64,000 bases of DNA, taken from contig NC_068357.1 in the NCBI RefSeq assembly GCF_020536995.1, positions 148,325,751 to 148,389,750 on the forward strand, written 5' to 3'. Origin of the DNA: Dreissena polymorpha. Taxonomy: Eukaryota; Mollusca; Bivalvia; Myida; Dreissenidae. The position numbers and the translations under genes are program-made. Shown here one piece after another: positions 25,412-37,797 of the stretch. The number at the start of each line of letters is the position of its first letter. Position 1 is the stretch's first letter. The notes below the pieces were generated by a model. It ran no database searches, was not told where the DNA came from, and saw nothing but the letters and a program-made list of their open reading frames with translations.

Positions 25412-26716
25412 TATGGCAAGCGAAATGCACATTTATTCCTTAAACCACGGTTTAACAGTTAACTATATAGTTAAGAGACTTTGAACCCGGGTTCAAAGTG
25501 CCGTTTGCACATTAATTCCTTAAACCCGAGTTCAAGACTTTGAACCGCGGTTCAAAGTGTTCTAAAAATAGATACAAATCTGTTATCTGAGACAACCAAT
25601 CAGCGGAGCTTAAACCACAATTAGAAGGAAAATGCCGCGACTTCATTGGTCATTTCTTAACTATATGGTTAAGAGACTTTGAACTGCGGTTCAAAGTCTT
25701 AAACTGCGGTTAAGAGGCGCGGAATGCACGTTAATTATTTAACAGTTAATTATATAGTTAAGAAACTTTTAACCCGAGTTCAAAGTGCCATTTGCACATT
25801 AATTCCTTATTGGTCCTCTCTATGGCAAGCGAAATGCACATTAATTCCTTAAACCACGGTTTAACAGTTAACTATATAGTTAAGAGACTTTGAACCCGGG
25901 TTCAAAGTGCTGTTTGCACATTAATTCCTTAAACCCGGATTCAAGACTTTGAACCGCGGTTCAAAGTCTCTTAACTCTATAGTTAGTCTATAAACGACCA
26001 ATGAAATTATGACATTTGCCTTCTAATTGTGTTTTAAGCTCCGCTGATTGGTTGTCTCTGAATTATGTAGATATCTATTTTTAGACACACTTTGAACCGC
26101 GGTTCAAACTCTTGAACTCGGGTTTAAGGAATAAATGTGCAAACGGCACTTTCAACTCGGGTTCAAAGTCTCTTAACCCTATAGTTAACTGTTAAATAAT
26201 TTATGTGCATTCCGCGCGTCTTAACCCCAGTTTAAGACTTTAAATCGCAGTTTAAGACTTTGAACCGCAGTTTAAGACTTTGAACCGCAGTTTTAAGTCT
26301 CTTAACCCTATAGTTCAGAGAGGAATTAATGTGCAAACGGCACTTTGAACTCGGGTTCAAAGTTTCTTAACTATATAATTAACTGTTAAATAATAAATGT
26401 GCATTCCGCGCCTCTTAACTGCAGTTTAAGACTTTGAACCGCAGTTCAAAGTCTCTTAACCCTATAGTTAAGAGATGACCAATGAAGTCGTGGCATTTAC
26501 CTTCTAATTGTGGTTTAAGTTCCGCTGATTGGTTGTCTCAGATAACAGATTTGTATCTATTTTAGAACACTTTGAACCGCGGGTCAAAGTCTTGAACTCG
26601 GGTTTAAGGAGTTAATGTGCAAACGGCACTTTGAACCCGGGTTCAAAGTCTCTTAACTATTTAGTTAACTGTTAAACCGTGGTATAAGGAATTAATGTGC
26701 ATTTCGCTTGCCATAC
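25412..26716. repeat. 1.3-kb inverted repeat made of short perfect palindromes
   Basis: The outer ends TATGGCAAGCGAAATGCACA and GTGCATTTCGCTTGCCATA are inverted copies. Both arms contain the same ordered blocks, for example CAATCAGCGGAGCTTAAACC against its complement. The arms are built from perfect 20-bp palindromes such as CTTTGAACCCGGGTTCAAAG and CTTTGAACCGCGGTTCAAAG and from AACTATATAGTT, linked by GTGCATTAATTCCTTAAAC-like spacers. An inner partial copy starts near 25822. Related units continue to about 26810. No protein is encoded. Confidence 0.9.
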
Positions 26717-26819
26717 CTCTCTGAACTATATGGTTAAGAGACTTTGAACTGCGGTTCAAAGTCTTAAACTACGGTTCAAAGTCTTAAACTGCGGTTTAAA
26801 GTCTGAAACTGGGCCGTGT

Positions 26820-27376
26820 TTCATTTTATTAATAAGATGATAAACTTACGCACATAATTTCAATATTCATTATATATTGTTCTCATTAGATTATAAAAGC
26901 CATGTACAGTATTTTATACGTATATACATATACTATTTATGAAGAAAGTCTCTACGGACAACTTCATATTTTCCAATTTGACAAAAAAGCATGATATTCA
27001 CAATAAATAATAGATACATATAATATATTTTCGTTAAAACAAACACAATTTATTATCAAATTATATGCAACGTGTAACTGCCTATTTGTGGTTATTTTTT
27101 TATTTAATTATCATTTAATTTGTGGTTGGAGGAAATAAACTTGGAAAAGGCTGTCATATATTTTAGCGGACTTCCTACCTGCAAATACCTTTCGGTGAAA
27201 AGAATAGACATATAGTTCTTATACTGGTTACATCTAGATGCATTGCTAATGTAATTGTGCCGATTCTGAGTGACGCAATCAATTAAACGCTGACGAAAAT
27301 TGTATAGACATTCATTAACGTTACCTCGGACTCAGATATAGGCAACGTGTCAGTGAGCGATATATTAAATAAGGCG
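26820..27376. other. Intergenic, nothing supported
   Basis: AT-rich sequence between the palindromic repeat and the LINE. No repeat border or exon was recognised. Confidence 0.5.
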
Positions 27377-27879
27377 AACTCAGTGTTGTTTGGCGCAGAA
27401 GCTTAGAAAATAGTATGTTTGTAAGTAATATCGATGGTGGAAGTACCAGCAATATTCCTATCATTGAAACCGGTGGAAAGTGGATTCGATTACAACATGG
27501 CAGACAGCAGTGCTGAGCCCACTATTCGCAATGTGATGGTTCTACTGAGGTCCGTCTCGTCTCGTCGACAGTGTCTAGAGACGAAGATGAGTGTCATGAA
27601 ATCCATCGAGAAGCGGATGGAGTGTTTCGAGAAGGACATGAAGCAGTTGTGGGTGGTTCATGAGGCGAGGGCATAAAATGTAGAGGAGCGGATTTCACGC
27701 CTGGAAGAAAAGGTAGATGGGGCAGATATTAATGCTGCAGAGCTCACAGAGAGGGCCCATGTGCTAGTGAAGGAGCGTGAATTACCCTTCGGGAGAATGT
27801 AAGCTACCTTCAATCGCAGTATATGCGAAATTACCTGATCTTCACGTCAATTCCAGAGGCAACCGGAAATGTTTTACGC

Positions 27880-28237
27880 ATCATTTTAATTTCCTGCAAC
27901 GATATCTATTCATACGACACACTTACTCCGATCCTAATAAAAAGACAGTTCCGCTCAGCTTAGAGGACTGGGACTTTAAAGTGATATTATGCGCATTTTT
28001 CACTGTTGAATTGAGCTGAAAAGAATTAACAGGTCAAAAGAGTTAGTTAAAATGTGGTAATTCACCAATTATCTGCAACTCATTTTGCTACCAGTTTTTT
28101 ATAAAAAATATATTATATTCGATAGTTTACATGACTGTCCCAGTTGTCTAAGCCGAGCGGAACTGTTTGTTTATAAGGATCGGAGTTAGTGTTTGTGTGT
28201 CGTATGAATAGATATCGTTACAGGAAATTAAAATGAT
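27880..28237. mobile_element. Foldback element inside the LINE (ATCATTTTAATTTCCTG ends)
   Basis: The inverted ends ATCATTTTAATTTCCTGCAA are followed by GATATCTATTCATACGACAC and then CTCCGATCCT with AGTTCCGCTCAGCTTAGA arms. It is 358 bp with an AT-rich loop. Its outer module matches the inner hairpin of the elements at 2280 and 29465. Confidence 0.85.
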
Positions 28238-29464
28238 CCGTACAACAAATTTGTGCCTTTGTGTTGTATGAACGAATCTGCACTAAAACTAAATTTAGAT
28301 TCACATCGTACATCGAATCATTTCTGAAAGTACGGTTGATATTCAAATGCATTATTTTTCTCTTTCCGGGATATTGTTTAAGTATGTTGATACTGCATTA
28401 ACAAATATAAGTGTATGTGCAGTGAAAACATCAAAAATAAACAACGATTGCGATAGACACCTATAAACATAGCATATACTGTTAGATGCGCTTAATATCA
28501 CTTTAATGATGTAAATAACTATAGAGGGATAACCTTAGTAGGCTGCTTTTCAAAAGTGTTTACCACTATTTTAAATAAACGCATTGGAACATTTTGCAAT
28601 GAAAACGCTATTATTTCGGATGCGCACTTCGACTATAGGAAAGGCTATTCAAATGCTGATGCTTTTTTGTACTGATGTCAATTGTTCAACATTATTTAAA
28701 TGAAAATAATCGTTTGCATGTTATATACGTCGATATGTTAACATGTTTTGATAGTATTTACCGAAATGCATTATGGTTGAAAATATTTAAGTTTGGTATA
28801 CACAGCACATCCTTAGAATAGTGAATGATATGTATGCACATGATAAATCACCTATAAGATCATGTTAATCTCATTCAGATTGTTTTAGTTATACTGTTGG
28901 ACTGAGGCAAGGGGAGGTAATGTCGCCGATTTTGTTTTCTTTATTTGTTGAAGACATTGAACTTTACCTAGAAGATAGCATTAACTCTGGTTTGAATATA
29001 GATGATATTGTGTTGATTGTACTATTATTTGCTGATGACATGGTTATTTGAGGCAAGTCAAACTGAAGTTCAAACACCTTTAGATAACTTATACGTAAAT
29101 TGCAATTCTTGAGGGTTAAATGTGAACACTGCAAAAACGAAAATAATGGTATTTCGGAAGAGGGGTGGATTAAAAGAAAACGAAAAATGGGTATACAATT
29201 GTAATGATATTGAAGTTGTTGACAACGTTAACTATTTAGGTACAGTGTTGAATTAAACTGGAGGTTTTTAATGAAACAAGGGGCAGTTTGTAGGTAAAGT
29301 CCTTAAGACCATGAATACATTATTGTCTAAATGCAATCCATTTGACATAAAACCGAAAAGATTTGCCAGTTGTTTGACTCTTTTGTGGGTTTTATATTAA
29401 ATTATGCTTCAGAAATATGGGGTTTCACGAAGTCCGATCATATAGAACGTATGCATTTAAAGCC

Positions 29465-29945
29465 TAAATAACGTTCAAAATCAACGAAAATTTCGTAAAG
29501 TATTTCGTAAAATAAAGTAAACACCTAAACAAACAGTGTTCCTTATAACAATAGCCACAATTTCAACACTAGATGTGGTATGGTTACATAGTTTTTGAAG
29601 ATACAAAATGCTCGTTTTTATTTATTTATGACACAATTAATTCCATTTTTAATTTCCCGCGAATATATCTATTCATACGACACACGACCACTAAAATTGT
29701 ACCATGTTAGTGTCCATGTGTCGTATGGATAGATATCGTTGCGGGAAATTAAAAACAAATTAAGTATGCAAAACAATAATAAAAATGAGCATTTTGTATC
29801 TACAAACATCTACTTAACCAGACCACATCTGGCGTTGAAAATTCGGCAATTGCAATAAGGAACACTCATTTATAATTGTTTAACTTTATTTTACGTAATA
29901 CTTGACGAAATTTTCGTTGATTTTGAGCGTTATAGAGGCTTTACA
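29465..29945. mobile_element. Foldback MITE, copy 2 (CTCAAAATCAACG ends)
   Basis: It matches 2280-2706 over its whole length: the same ends, the ACATCTGGCGTTGAAA block and the central CATACGACACAC hairpin. It splits the reverse transcriptase tail of the LINE, so it is younger than the LINE. Confidence 0.88.
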
Positions 29946-30768
29946 ATTTTGCGAACGCTTGCTACAATTGAAAATAAATACATGTAATGGTGCTGTTTAT
30001 GGAGAATCGGCTATATATCCTCCTTCACTAGCACATGTATGTAAACAGGTTTGTTAAAATGATTCAATATTTGTTTTAAATTCGGAACAATTAAAATATC
30101 AAAATGCAGACTGTATACAAACAAGCCTTGAGTGATTGTAATAAAGGTTATACAAACTGGGTCTCAAATGACAAGAACATGTTAAATAATTATGGATTTG
30201 GTTATGTATTTGAAAAAAACAAACGTTGTAGAAGTTACTGTATTAGATATGTTTAAAGTTTTTAAACGCTGTTCGGAATATGAAACATATTTAGATTTAC
30301 TTCGTATATGTCTGCGATTCTTTTTGTAAGATTAAAAGTCTCTGCATATTCTTTGAGAATCCAAACTGTAAGATACGCCAAAAATAACATACCACGAAAT
30401 CATCGTTATTGTTTATGTTGTAATGACTTGGATTTAGAGGATGAATATCATTGTTTATGTATAGACCATGTTAAACTGATTTAAGGAAAACAAATTATAA
30501 ACCGTAAATTTTATATAAACCCATTCCACAAGTTATGAGTTTCATTTGACAAATCAATTTATTTATATTGTATGTAAATATATCAAAGAAGCTCTTGTGT
30601 TAAGTAATGCGATTCTAAAAATTCTGTTAACTAATTTCATTACCGCTTTTATATTTTATTAGTATGTGTTTTCGTAAGTGTCCGTTTTAAGTTATGTAAT
30701 ATAATTTAGTTATGCCTAGTAACGTGACAGAAAATGATATGTTTTCTTTAGTATGAAGAAGATGTACT

Positions 30769-30792
30769 CTGTCTGTCTGTCTGTCTGTCTGT

Positions 30793-30889
<97 letters not shown>

Positions 30890-30909
30890 TGTCTGTCTGT
30901 CTGTCTGTC
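30769..30909. repeat. Compound (CTGT)n(CTGC)n(CTGT)n microsatellite
   Basis: About 35 tetranucleotide units without interruption. CTGT blocks flank a long central CTGC block almost symmetrically. The overlapping open frames in several frames are only repeat translation. Confidence 0.97.
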
Positions 30910-31300
30910 AATGGTTTTTACATATTCATAACCCAATAGACGTAACACAATATTGGCTTTAAAATACAATTAAACGATAGAAATAGTTCTTAAGGACGGA
31001 GTTTTCCTAAAGTGGTTGTATGACTATAAATTGTGAATATTGCTTTTTGAGCTTAGTTCAACGATAATTTGGGTTTGAACAATAATCCTATATATTTATA
31101 AACGGAAGTGGTATTTATTTTCGTACCACAATATGTCCATACGTTCGTAATTGCCTAAAGCTCTGCTATTTCTAAAAACAATTATATCAGTTTTATCTCA
31201 ATTAATCTCCATTCGCACGTGTACAGCAATATCGTCCGCATTCACACTGAAGTTACGCAAAATTTTACCCAACCTAATGTATGATTAATTAGTATATTTG

Positions 31301-31562
31301 AGCCGTGTTCTGCGAAAGTTGGGCAAATTGCGTGTGCGTAAAGTGTTGTCCCAGATAAGCCTGTGCAGTCCGCACAGGCTTATCAGGGACGACACTTTCC
31401 GCTTTCATGGTATTTTTCGTTTAAAGGAAGTCCCTTTTTACCGAAAATCTAGTTTTAGCAGAAAGTGTCGTCCCTGTTTTGCCGGTGCGGACTGCACAGG
31501 CTAATCTGTGACGACACTTTACGCACATGCATTATGCCCAGTTTTCCCAGAACAAGACACAT
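31301..31562. mobile_element. Foldback MITE, GTCGTCCC family
   Basis: The ends are GTGTTCTGCGAAAGTTGGGC and a near complement, with the same two inner hairpins as at 18575. Confidence 0.88.
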
Positions 31563-31589
31563 TTATACACCCACATCCTGCAGGTTAGG

Positions 31590-32635
31590 GCGGAGCTATT
31601 TCTGTGGAATGGGATTTCAAAATAAGTTGGCACAATGTTAACCTATGGGATACTGTGCATCGCGCTCAAGAACCTTTTTAAAACTTTCATTGTCAAGGTT
31701 AAACCTTTGAGGTCAAACGGTAATACAGCCTTTCATATTCAACGTAAGGCTTATCCGTTCAATAAGTTGACCATGTATTGCAGGATTTCGAAGGAACACG
31801 TGTTAACCTAATTGTTTACCTTCAAGATGACCATAAGACGTTTAGGTCTAAGTTCATAACACAGAACATACTTGTCAAACTAAGCCTTGTCCACCCTATA
31901 TCTTTACCATGCATTGAAGGATGTTGAAATAACTTGGCAAAGATGCTTTATAATACAAATGTACGATGTGCCGCGCGTAAGAACTTCAAGGTCAATGTTG
32001 GACTTGTGGTACTAAGGTAATAAAGCAACACGATATTCTCAAAAAATGGTTACCGATGATAATGTGACTATTAGGAATAATATCTATGCGAGGTTTTTCA
32101 TAAAAAAATCACATCAATACCTTTTAATAAAGATTCTACTTCAATATAATAATTCAAATGGCAGCATTAATTGTGAAACCTATGTATATATCAAAGTGGC
32201 TTTTTGCATTTTAACCACTCTTAGTGATATTTCGAGTTGTTGTGTGATTTTGTAGGTGTTAACAGACAATTCATTATGTTTTTCTCGTTGAAACATGACA
32301 CGTTATCCTCAATGCATACAACGCATGACTTAATGGTGACTTCATGATCGACGGTTAGACTTATTTCTTCTTAATTTAACAGAACTTATGCAAAACGTGG
32401 GACATGAACTAACTGATAATAAATTAATTCCTTGTACAGAAAAAGTAAAGAAAATGTAAGCAATAAATATCTGTAAAAAAACTACCTTCGTTGAAATTAA
32501 TATATATATATATATAATATATATATATATACGACATCGGAACATATCTATAGAGCAGATTTTCAAACATGATTATGTTTACTACTGGTTCAAGGAAGAC
32601 TGGGTTACAAAAACAGAAGCTAGAAATAGTGTGAG
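31590..32635. other. Gene-free stretch with diverged repeats
   Basis: About 31590-32030 contains loosely repeated AAGGTCAA / CATGTATTGCAGGAT-like blocks, as in decayed bivalve dispersed repeats. An AT dinucleotide run lies at about 32500-32530. No gene is supported. Confidence 0.45.
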
Positions 32636-34845
32636 TTAGGCCAGAATTTTTTAATAAAATGATTTTCGGACCCGCCGACTCCAATTTTTGACGAAACCAA
32701 AAAAAATAAATAATCTTTTTTTTTTTCGGATGCCAAAAGGTGGCTTTTAAACACGAAACGCTTGCCGGGTTTTCGAAAAAGTTCAAATGAGTTATAAATC
32801 ATCATAATAAACCCAGTTTTAATTACCCACATTAATATGTGAACCTCCTTCATCGTGTACATGTGCTGGAATTTACCAACAGATACGCCATCATTGTTTG
32901 TGCAAGAAGTTGAAGAACGCTACAACGCTTTCATCAGCAAAGTCTGCTAATTTCCCAATAATTATGCAACCGCCAAATGAAATCCTGAATGGAATCGAGT
33001 TGTAAGTAAATATTTTATTATTTCTTTACAATTTTATAAAATTGATAGTATTAAAATGACTAAAAAATATTATGAAAGCAATAAGAAAAGAACGATTTTA
33101 ATTTAACAGGTGATCGCAATGCGAAACCCATTTGCGCCTATCAACTTTAAACATTCCATATTTTACGCACAGATACGGTCATATTTTAGAGATTAAAATT
33201 TTATGTGCTGTTTAATGTAGTTGTAGTGACGAATCTGTGCATATAATATGTGTTTTTTCGTTATTTTCTATGGGTACGAAACTTCGGTTTTGTTCCGAAC
33301 TGGTTCGTACCAAAAGTTAAAAAATCGCAAAATCAACAATTTTAAAACGATTTCCAACCATGAATGTCCAAATAAAATTGTCAAGTTTATCGGGGTTATT
33401 ATCGGATTAACAGCTCCTTAATGACATTGAACTATCAAGTATGTTATCATGGGATAAACTGTCACGAAGATCAATAATTATAACGATTATTAGGGACGCT
33501 ATTTCTTTAATCAATACCATGACAAAAACACATGTAAACTTGTTTCAACAGGCATTTGTGTTTAACAGTTCCATTATTAAAATGTTCTGGGAACGATATA
33601 TTTTAAATAAGATACCAACTATTTTTGAAATCAAAAGTAGGTCCTTCACTCGATGTACTATATTTCGGATATGTTAAAATTCGGACATATATAAAGGTAG
33701 TGACATTTATGTGTTGATTTGTTGTTTATAGTTTGTACAAATATGTTTTGTGTTATTTCAGACAACAAGAATGGATGGTGGCAATTATCCTTGGCCTTTC
33801 TGTCAAGAAATAGATGTGAAAAAATATTCATTTAATTGAACCTGGAAATCAACCACCACAACTAACAGAAAATTTTTGAACAAAAGGTGTTGTTTTAGAA
33901 TTTGTGAAATTTGATAATAAACAGAAGTTGATGTATATCATGTCCAAATGACCAAATGTATAAACTGTTTAACAATTTGAATTGAGATGCTTTATTTTCT
34001 GATGTTTGATTTATTTTTCCTTCAGATGATATATATTTGTGTGATTCTAGGTTTTAATAAATCATTCTGAAACATATATGCAGCATACTGTTACATTATT
34101 GTTAACGTTATTATATTATGTTGGTTATCTGGTTAATCAAGTGGAAAAAATGTTATTTATATAAAAATAAAGCTTTTAATGTTAAGACTTATTAAGGTAC
34201 TTATTTTTATTTATGTATTAACATACTTCTCAGAGAAATAAAAATATAGTAAATGCCATTATTCATTAATGCAGTTAGGTTTCTTAAATGATTGTCCTTA
34301 TTGATTAAGTTTGAATTACGGGCGGTTTTCACACCGCGATAAATGCGACAACTTTTTTGGGCCAGTGAAACCCCTGAAAAGCGTTTAATTATGCTATTTG
34401 TATTTGTCTGCGGTATTGATTTTTACTGTGCAATAAACAAAAAATGTTTCTTTTAAACCTCAAAAGCTTATTGGTTGTTTGTTGAGATAAAGTATTTTTA
34501 ATGCAACATTTGGATTCCGTGTGAAAAAAAACCATCAAAAAATCACCAAAAAGTTTATTATAGACAAGTGAAAAAATTGATTAACTTTTGAACTAGTTAA
34601 GATATTTTTAAAATTCAAACTAATTTAAAAACTGCACATCAAGGCCTACAGTCTGATTATGATCATTTTGCACATCAACATGTTTGAAAAAAATCACTGT
34701 GGTTGCTAAGTAAAAAGAACTTCATACCATAACATTTTTTAAATGAGTGCATATTTGGTAACCCATCTTTTTTTCCGTCCTCCTACCCGACACTTTTAGA
34801 AAAAATATCCGAAAATCATTTTAATAAAAATTTTTGGCCTTAAGA
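32636..34845. mobile_element. Possible 2.2-kb terminal-inverted-repeat element
   Basis: The left end TTAGGCCAGAATTTTTTAAT and the complement of the right end (TTAAGGCCAAAAATTTTTAT) run on together through AAAATGATTTTCGGA, giving about 35 bp of imperfect inverted repeat 2.2 kb apart. Inside, 32863-32949 is open from an ATG, and a splice-like pair (GTAAGT at 33002, AG at about 33761) joins short open pieces. No transposase motif was recognised. It could be two unrelated repeats. Confidence 0.4.
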
Positions 34846-34996
34846 TCTTTTTTTGTAGGATGCACTTAATTGGTGAAACCCATCTATTACATGGCATAAA
34901 AATGGAGGCCGTTTTCTAATTATTTTTTTAGAATATGACCCGCAGTTTGATCAAATAAGATGATTGGCTTGCACCCATTTAGTGAAAACCTTCATA

Positions 34997-35001
34997 ATAA
35001 T

Positions 35002-35054
<53 letters not shown>

Positions 35055-35272
35055 TAATAATAATAATAATAATAATAATTACTATATTTAACGAAGATAA
35101 CACAGTAAGAAATAACTTCTTTTTTACAATGTGGTCTTCAAAAACACCGTATATATAAATATAACTCAACACTGTCTAGCATACTGCAGTCAGCCTTAAA
35201 ATAATTACAAAAGCAACATAACTATAATAATAATAATAAATATAATGATAATAATAATAATAATAATAAATT
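34997..35272. repeat. (AAT)n microsatellites
   Basis: Two runs of AAT/TAA, at about 34997-35080 and 35226-35272, are separated by ordinary sequence. The open frames here are poly-Ile artefacts. Confidence 0.95.
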
Positions 35273-35279
35273 ATAGGCT

Positions 35280-36965
35280 TTTTATCGGTTGTTTTGAAAG
35301 TTGCTTTCTAAGAAGCTGTTGTAATCATATTTGTAATTATATTATAGTCATGTTCTAATGACTAACATTTGCCTCATAAATCAAAATGAAGGCTGTATTT
35401 TAAGCTAAAAAAGGAAGTTAAATCTTATTGGCAAAGAAGGGCCTGTCGTCGCGGCCCTCGCCTCGCTGCGCTCGCTTCTTCTTAAGATTTTGCTTAATAT
35501 GATATAACAATTAGGCGTAACCTGTATAATGGAATCGTGCACCACCACATATTTTTATCAATTAAATAACCAAACTATAAGAGAATTTTATAACATACTT
35601 GATGTGTGAATTGTCCGGAAAATTTAATTAATTAACACTGTCAAAAATGACGCATGTAGCAAATGAAAACAATTTTACATCCAGCAAGTGCATATAGCCC
35701 TAGTTACGTTGAACTATACTTAACGTCAAAAACGAATTGGTATATTTTAACAAGACGCAATAAACAACTCGATGTTGTTTCTTTTTTTTCAAATTTTTGC
35801 ATTTCTCTTGTCTGTTATTTCTTAATTTTTTTTTCTGAAACACAAATAAATGAGAAGTGATCACAACAGTTCAACAATAAATAGGTCTTGATAAGTCGTG
35901 CAACGCATTGCAACCATGATAAACAGCAAATTTATCAACGTGTGTTCGTCATGCAACTAAATTATTGCGTAAATAGCCATCTAGAGTTAGTTCACATGTT
36001 TGGAATTCAGTTTCAACGTGAGGTACCTTTTTTTATACAATTACAGTAGGAAATAGAAGCTCGATCAAATGTGGTATAATCTTTTTGCCGATTTATTAGG
36101 ACAATAGCAGAAAACAGCAGTAATATTTTATCAATTTTACAATCAACCATGAACACTATTATATTTAACTGGCCTATGACAACGTTCCTGAGCATGTATC
36201 TAATTGCGCAATCAGTTGTAGAAAGCAAAATAAATCATTGCTTGTTGTTTCCATGTGACGCAGAGAAAATATCAAAATAACGAATCAAAACTGAAAAGGG
36301 TCCGTGTATACCGTCGACTTAATATCCTAACGAAATTCCAATACTTTTTAAAAAAGTAAAAATGAGTAACAAAGCATTGTTATTTTTAATATTATTTAAC
36401 TGAATAAGGTCGAGATTTTCCGATTGCATTAACAAATGACAGTTGATCTGTATCATCAGATACATGCATACCATAACGACCACTTATGTTTTATCACTTT
36501 TTTGTGCTAGCCAACGAATAAGCTCTGTTTGCGATTTTTATGAATCAAACATAAGTATATGCGCAATAATCAGCTGTGTAAACAGCTGTGCCATTGCAAA
36601 ACAAAAGTGTAAAAATTGTTGCCCAGCAAAATTAGATTAACTTAAAACATGTTTTCTGATAATAGAAGGTGTTATCCGCATGCCATCCGGCAATGTATTC
36701 CTGTCAGTTCGCGGTCAGTTTGTCCGGGAAACAATATTTCAACGCTATCGCGTTAACTTAGGCAAACTGGAATATATTTTGACAAGAAATATCTTAAATA
36801 AAGATATTTGGCCTATTAAATAGTTATAATGCACTTATGAAACATCAATCATAGTTTTATGTGTTAAATATTGACCAATATATATATAGCATTATTGTGA
36901 TGACGCCAGCTACCAATCTTCACGCAGAATGGTCGTTCCATGCTCTCACATATATCCATGCAGAG
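35280..36965. other. Gene-free stretch
   Basis: AT-rich. A short GC-rich patch at about 35440-35485 (GCGGCCCTCGCCTCGCTGCG) stands out but has no gene context. No open frame shows family likeness. Confidence 0.45.
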
Positions 36966-36969
36966 TTGT

Positions 36970-37150
36970 CGTAATCAAGGACGACACTTTCCGCCTAAAT
37001 TGGATTTTCGGTAAGGAGAGAATTCATTGAAACTAAAAATACCATAAAGCGGAAAGTGTCGTCCCTGATTAGCCTGTGCGGACTGCACAGGCTAATCTGG
37101 GACGACACTTTACGCACATGCAGTATGCCCAGTTTTCTCAGAACGCGACT
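36970..37150. mobile_element. Foldback MITE, GTCGTCCC family, left end missing
   Basis: It keeps the inner hairpin, the second half and the CAGTTTTCTCAGAAC right end, but lacks most of the left end. Confidence 0.8.
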
Positions 37151-37423
37151 CAAAGAGTCTATTATGTGCGCATTATGTATGTTGGACATAAGTGCATACA
37201 ACAAAAAAGCGGACAGTACACGTTTTTCGTAATAAATAATTCAGGTTTTAGACATAGAAGGCTAACATTTGAGAAAAGTAAGCATTGGGAGAAACTCTGG
37301 TTTTGCGCCGATTGAGCAATCGATACTTAAATCGCATATATGTCGTTACAACCGAATTTTACCTTTTACCCACGTGCTCTATTTCGTGAGTCCATTGAAC
37401 TTATATTGTAATGTAGTTAATCA

Positions 37424-37435
37424 CCCCCCCCCCCC
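37424..37435. repeat. C12 homopolymer
   Basis: Twelve consecutive C residues. The length may vary or be misread. Confidence 0.9.
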
Positions 37436-37797
37436 AGTTGTTGAATAACATGAATTATATTAGAGGCATACGCAAAAACGTTTACTGGTTGTGTAGATAT
37501 TACTTATGAAAGTAATTCTCTGCCGCCATTGAGTTTTTAATCCAAAATGAAGTAGCGAAAATTGAAATAAGTTTCAAGCCGTAAAGGAGAACTAAGATAC
37601 ATGACGTGAATATGTTGTAATTTTTAACACATAGACTAGAGCAGTAGCAGAAGACATTCGCCGTTGAATCCTTGACAATAATAAGATGTCAGATTCAGCC
37701 CTGAAACAGTACCAGAACGGTCATTCTATACATAGATGGTGACGTCACTACGTTATTGTCAGTAAGACCGGTGTGTACACAATGCCAGAACGGTAAC

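Larger units (their letters stand above)
27430..30620 (+). mobile_element. Non-LTR retrotransposon (LINE) relic, interrupted
   Basis: The left part (27430-27879) reads as an ORF1-type coiled coil, including ERISRLEEKV and SYLQSQSMRNYLIF, with one in-frame stop at 27674-27676. The middle part (28500-29460) is ORF2 reverse transcriptase: NNYRGITL, VGLRQGEVMSPILFSLF and the catalytic LLFADDMVI at about 29022-29048. The right part (29945-30620) has the ORF2 tail with a Cys-rich C-terminal motif near 30408-30460. Several frameshifts and stops make it inactive. ORF1 and reverse transcriptase are separated by about 260 bp of unrecognised sequence plus an insertion, so the endonuclease region is lost. 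Two foldback elements (27880-28237, 29465-29945) are inserted. The clade is not assigned. Confidence 0.85.

Noticed and set aside
30687-30969. Open frames of Asp-Arg-Gln-Thr or Leu-Pro-Ala-Cys repeats on both strands
   Set aside because: They are translation of the CTGT/CTGC microsatellite, not genes.
34951-35172. Poly-isoleucine open frames
   Set aside because: They come from the AAT microsatellite.
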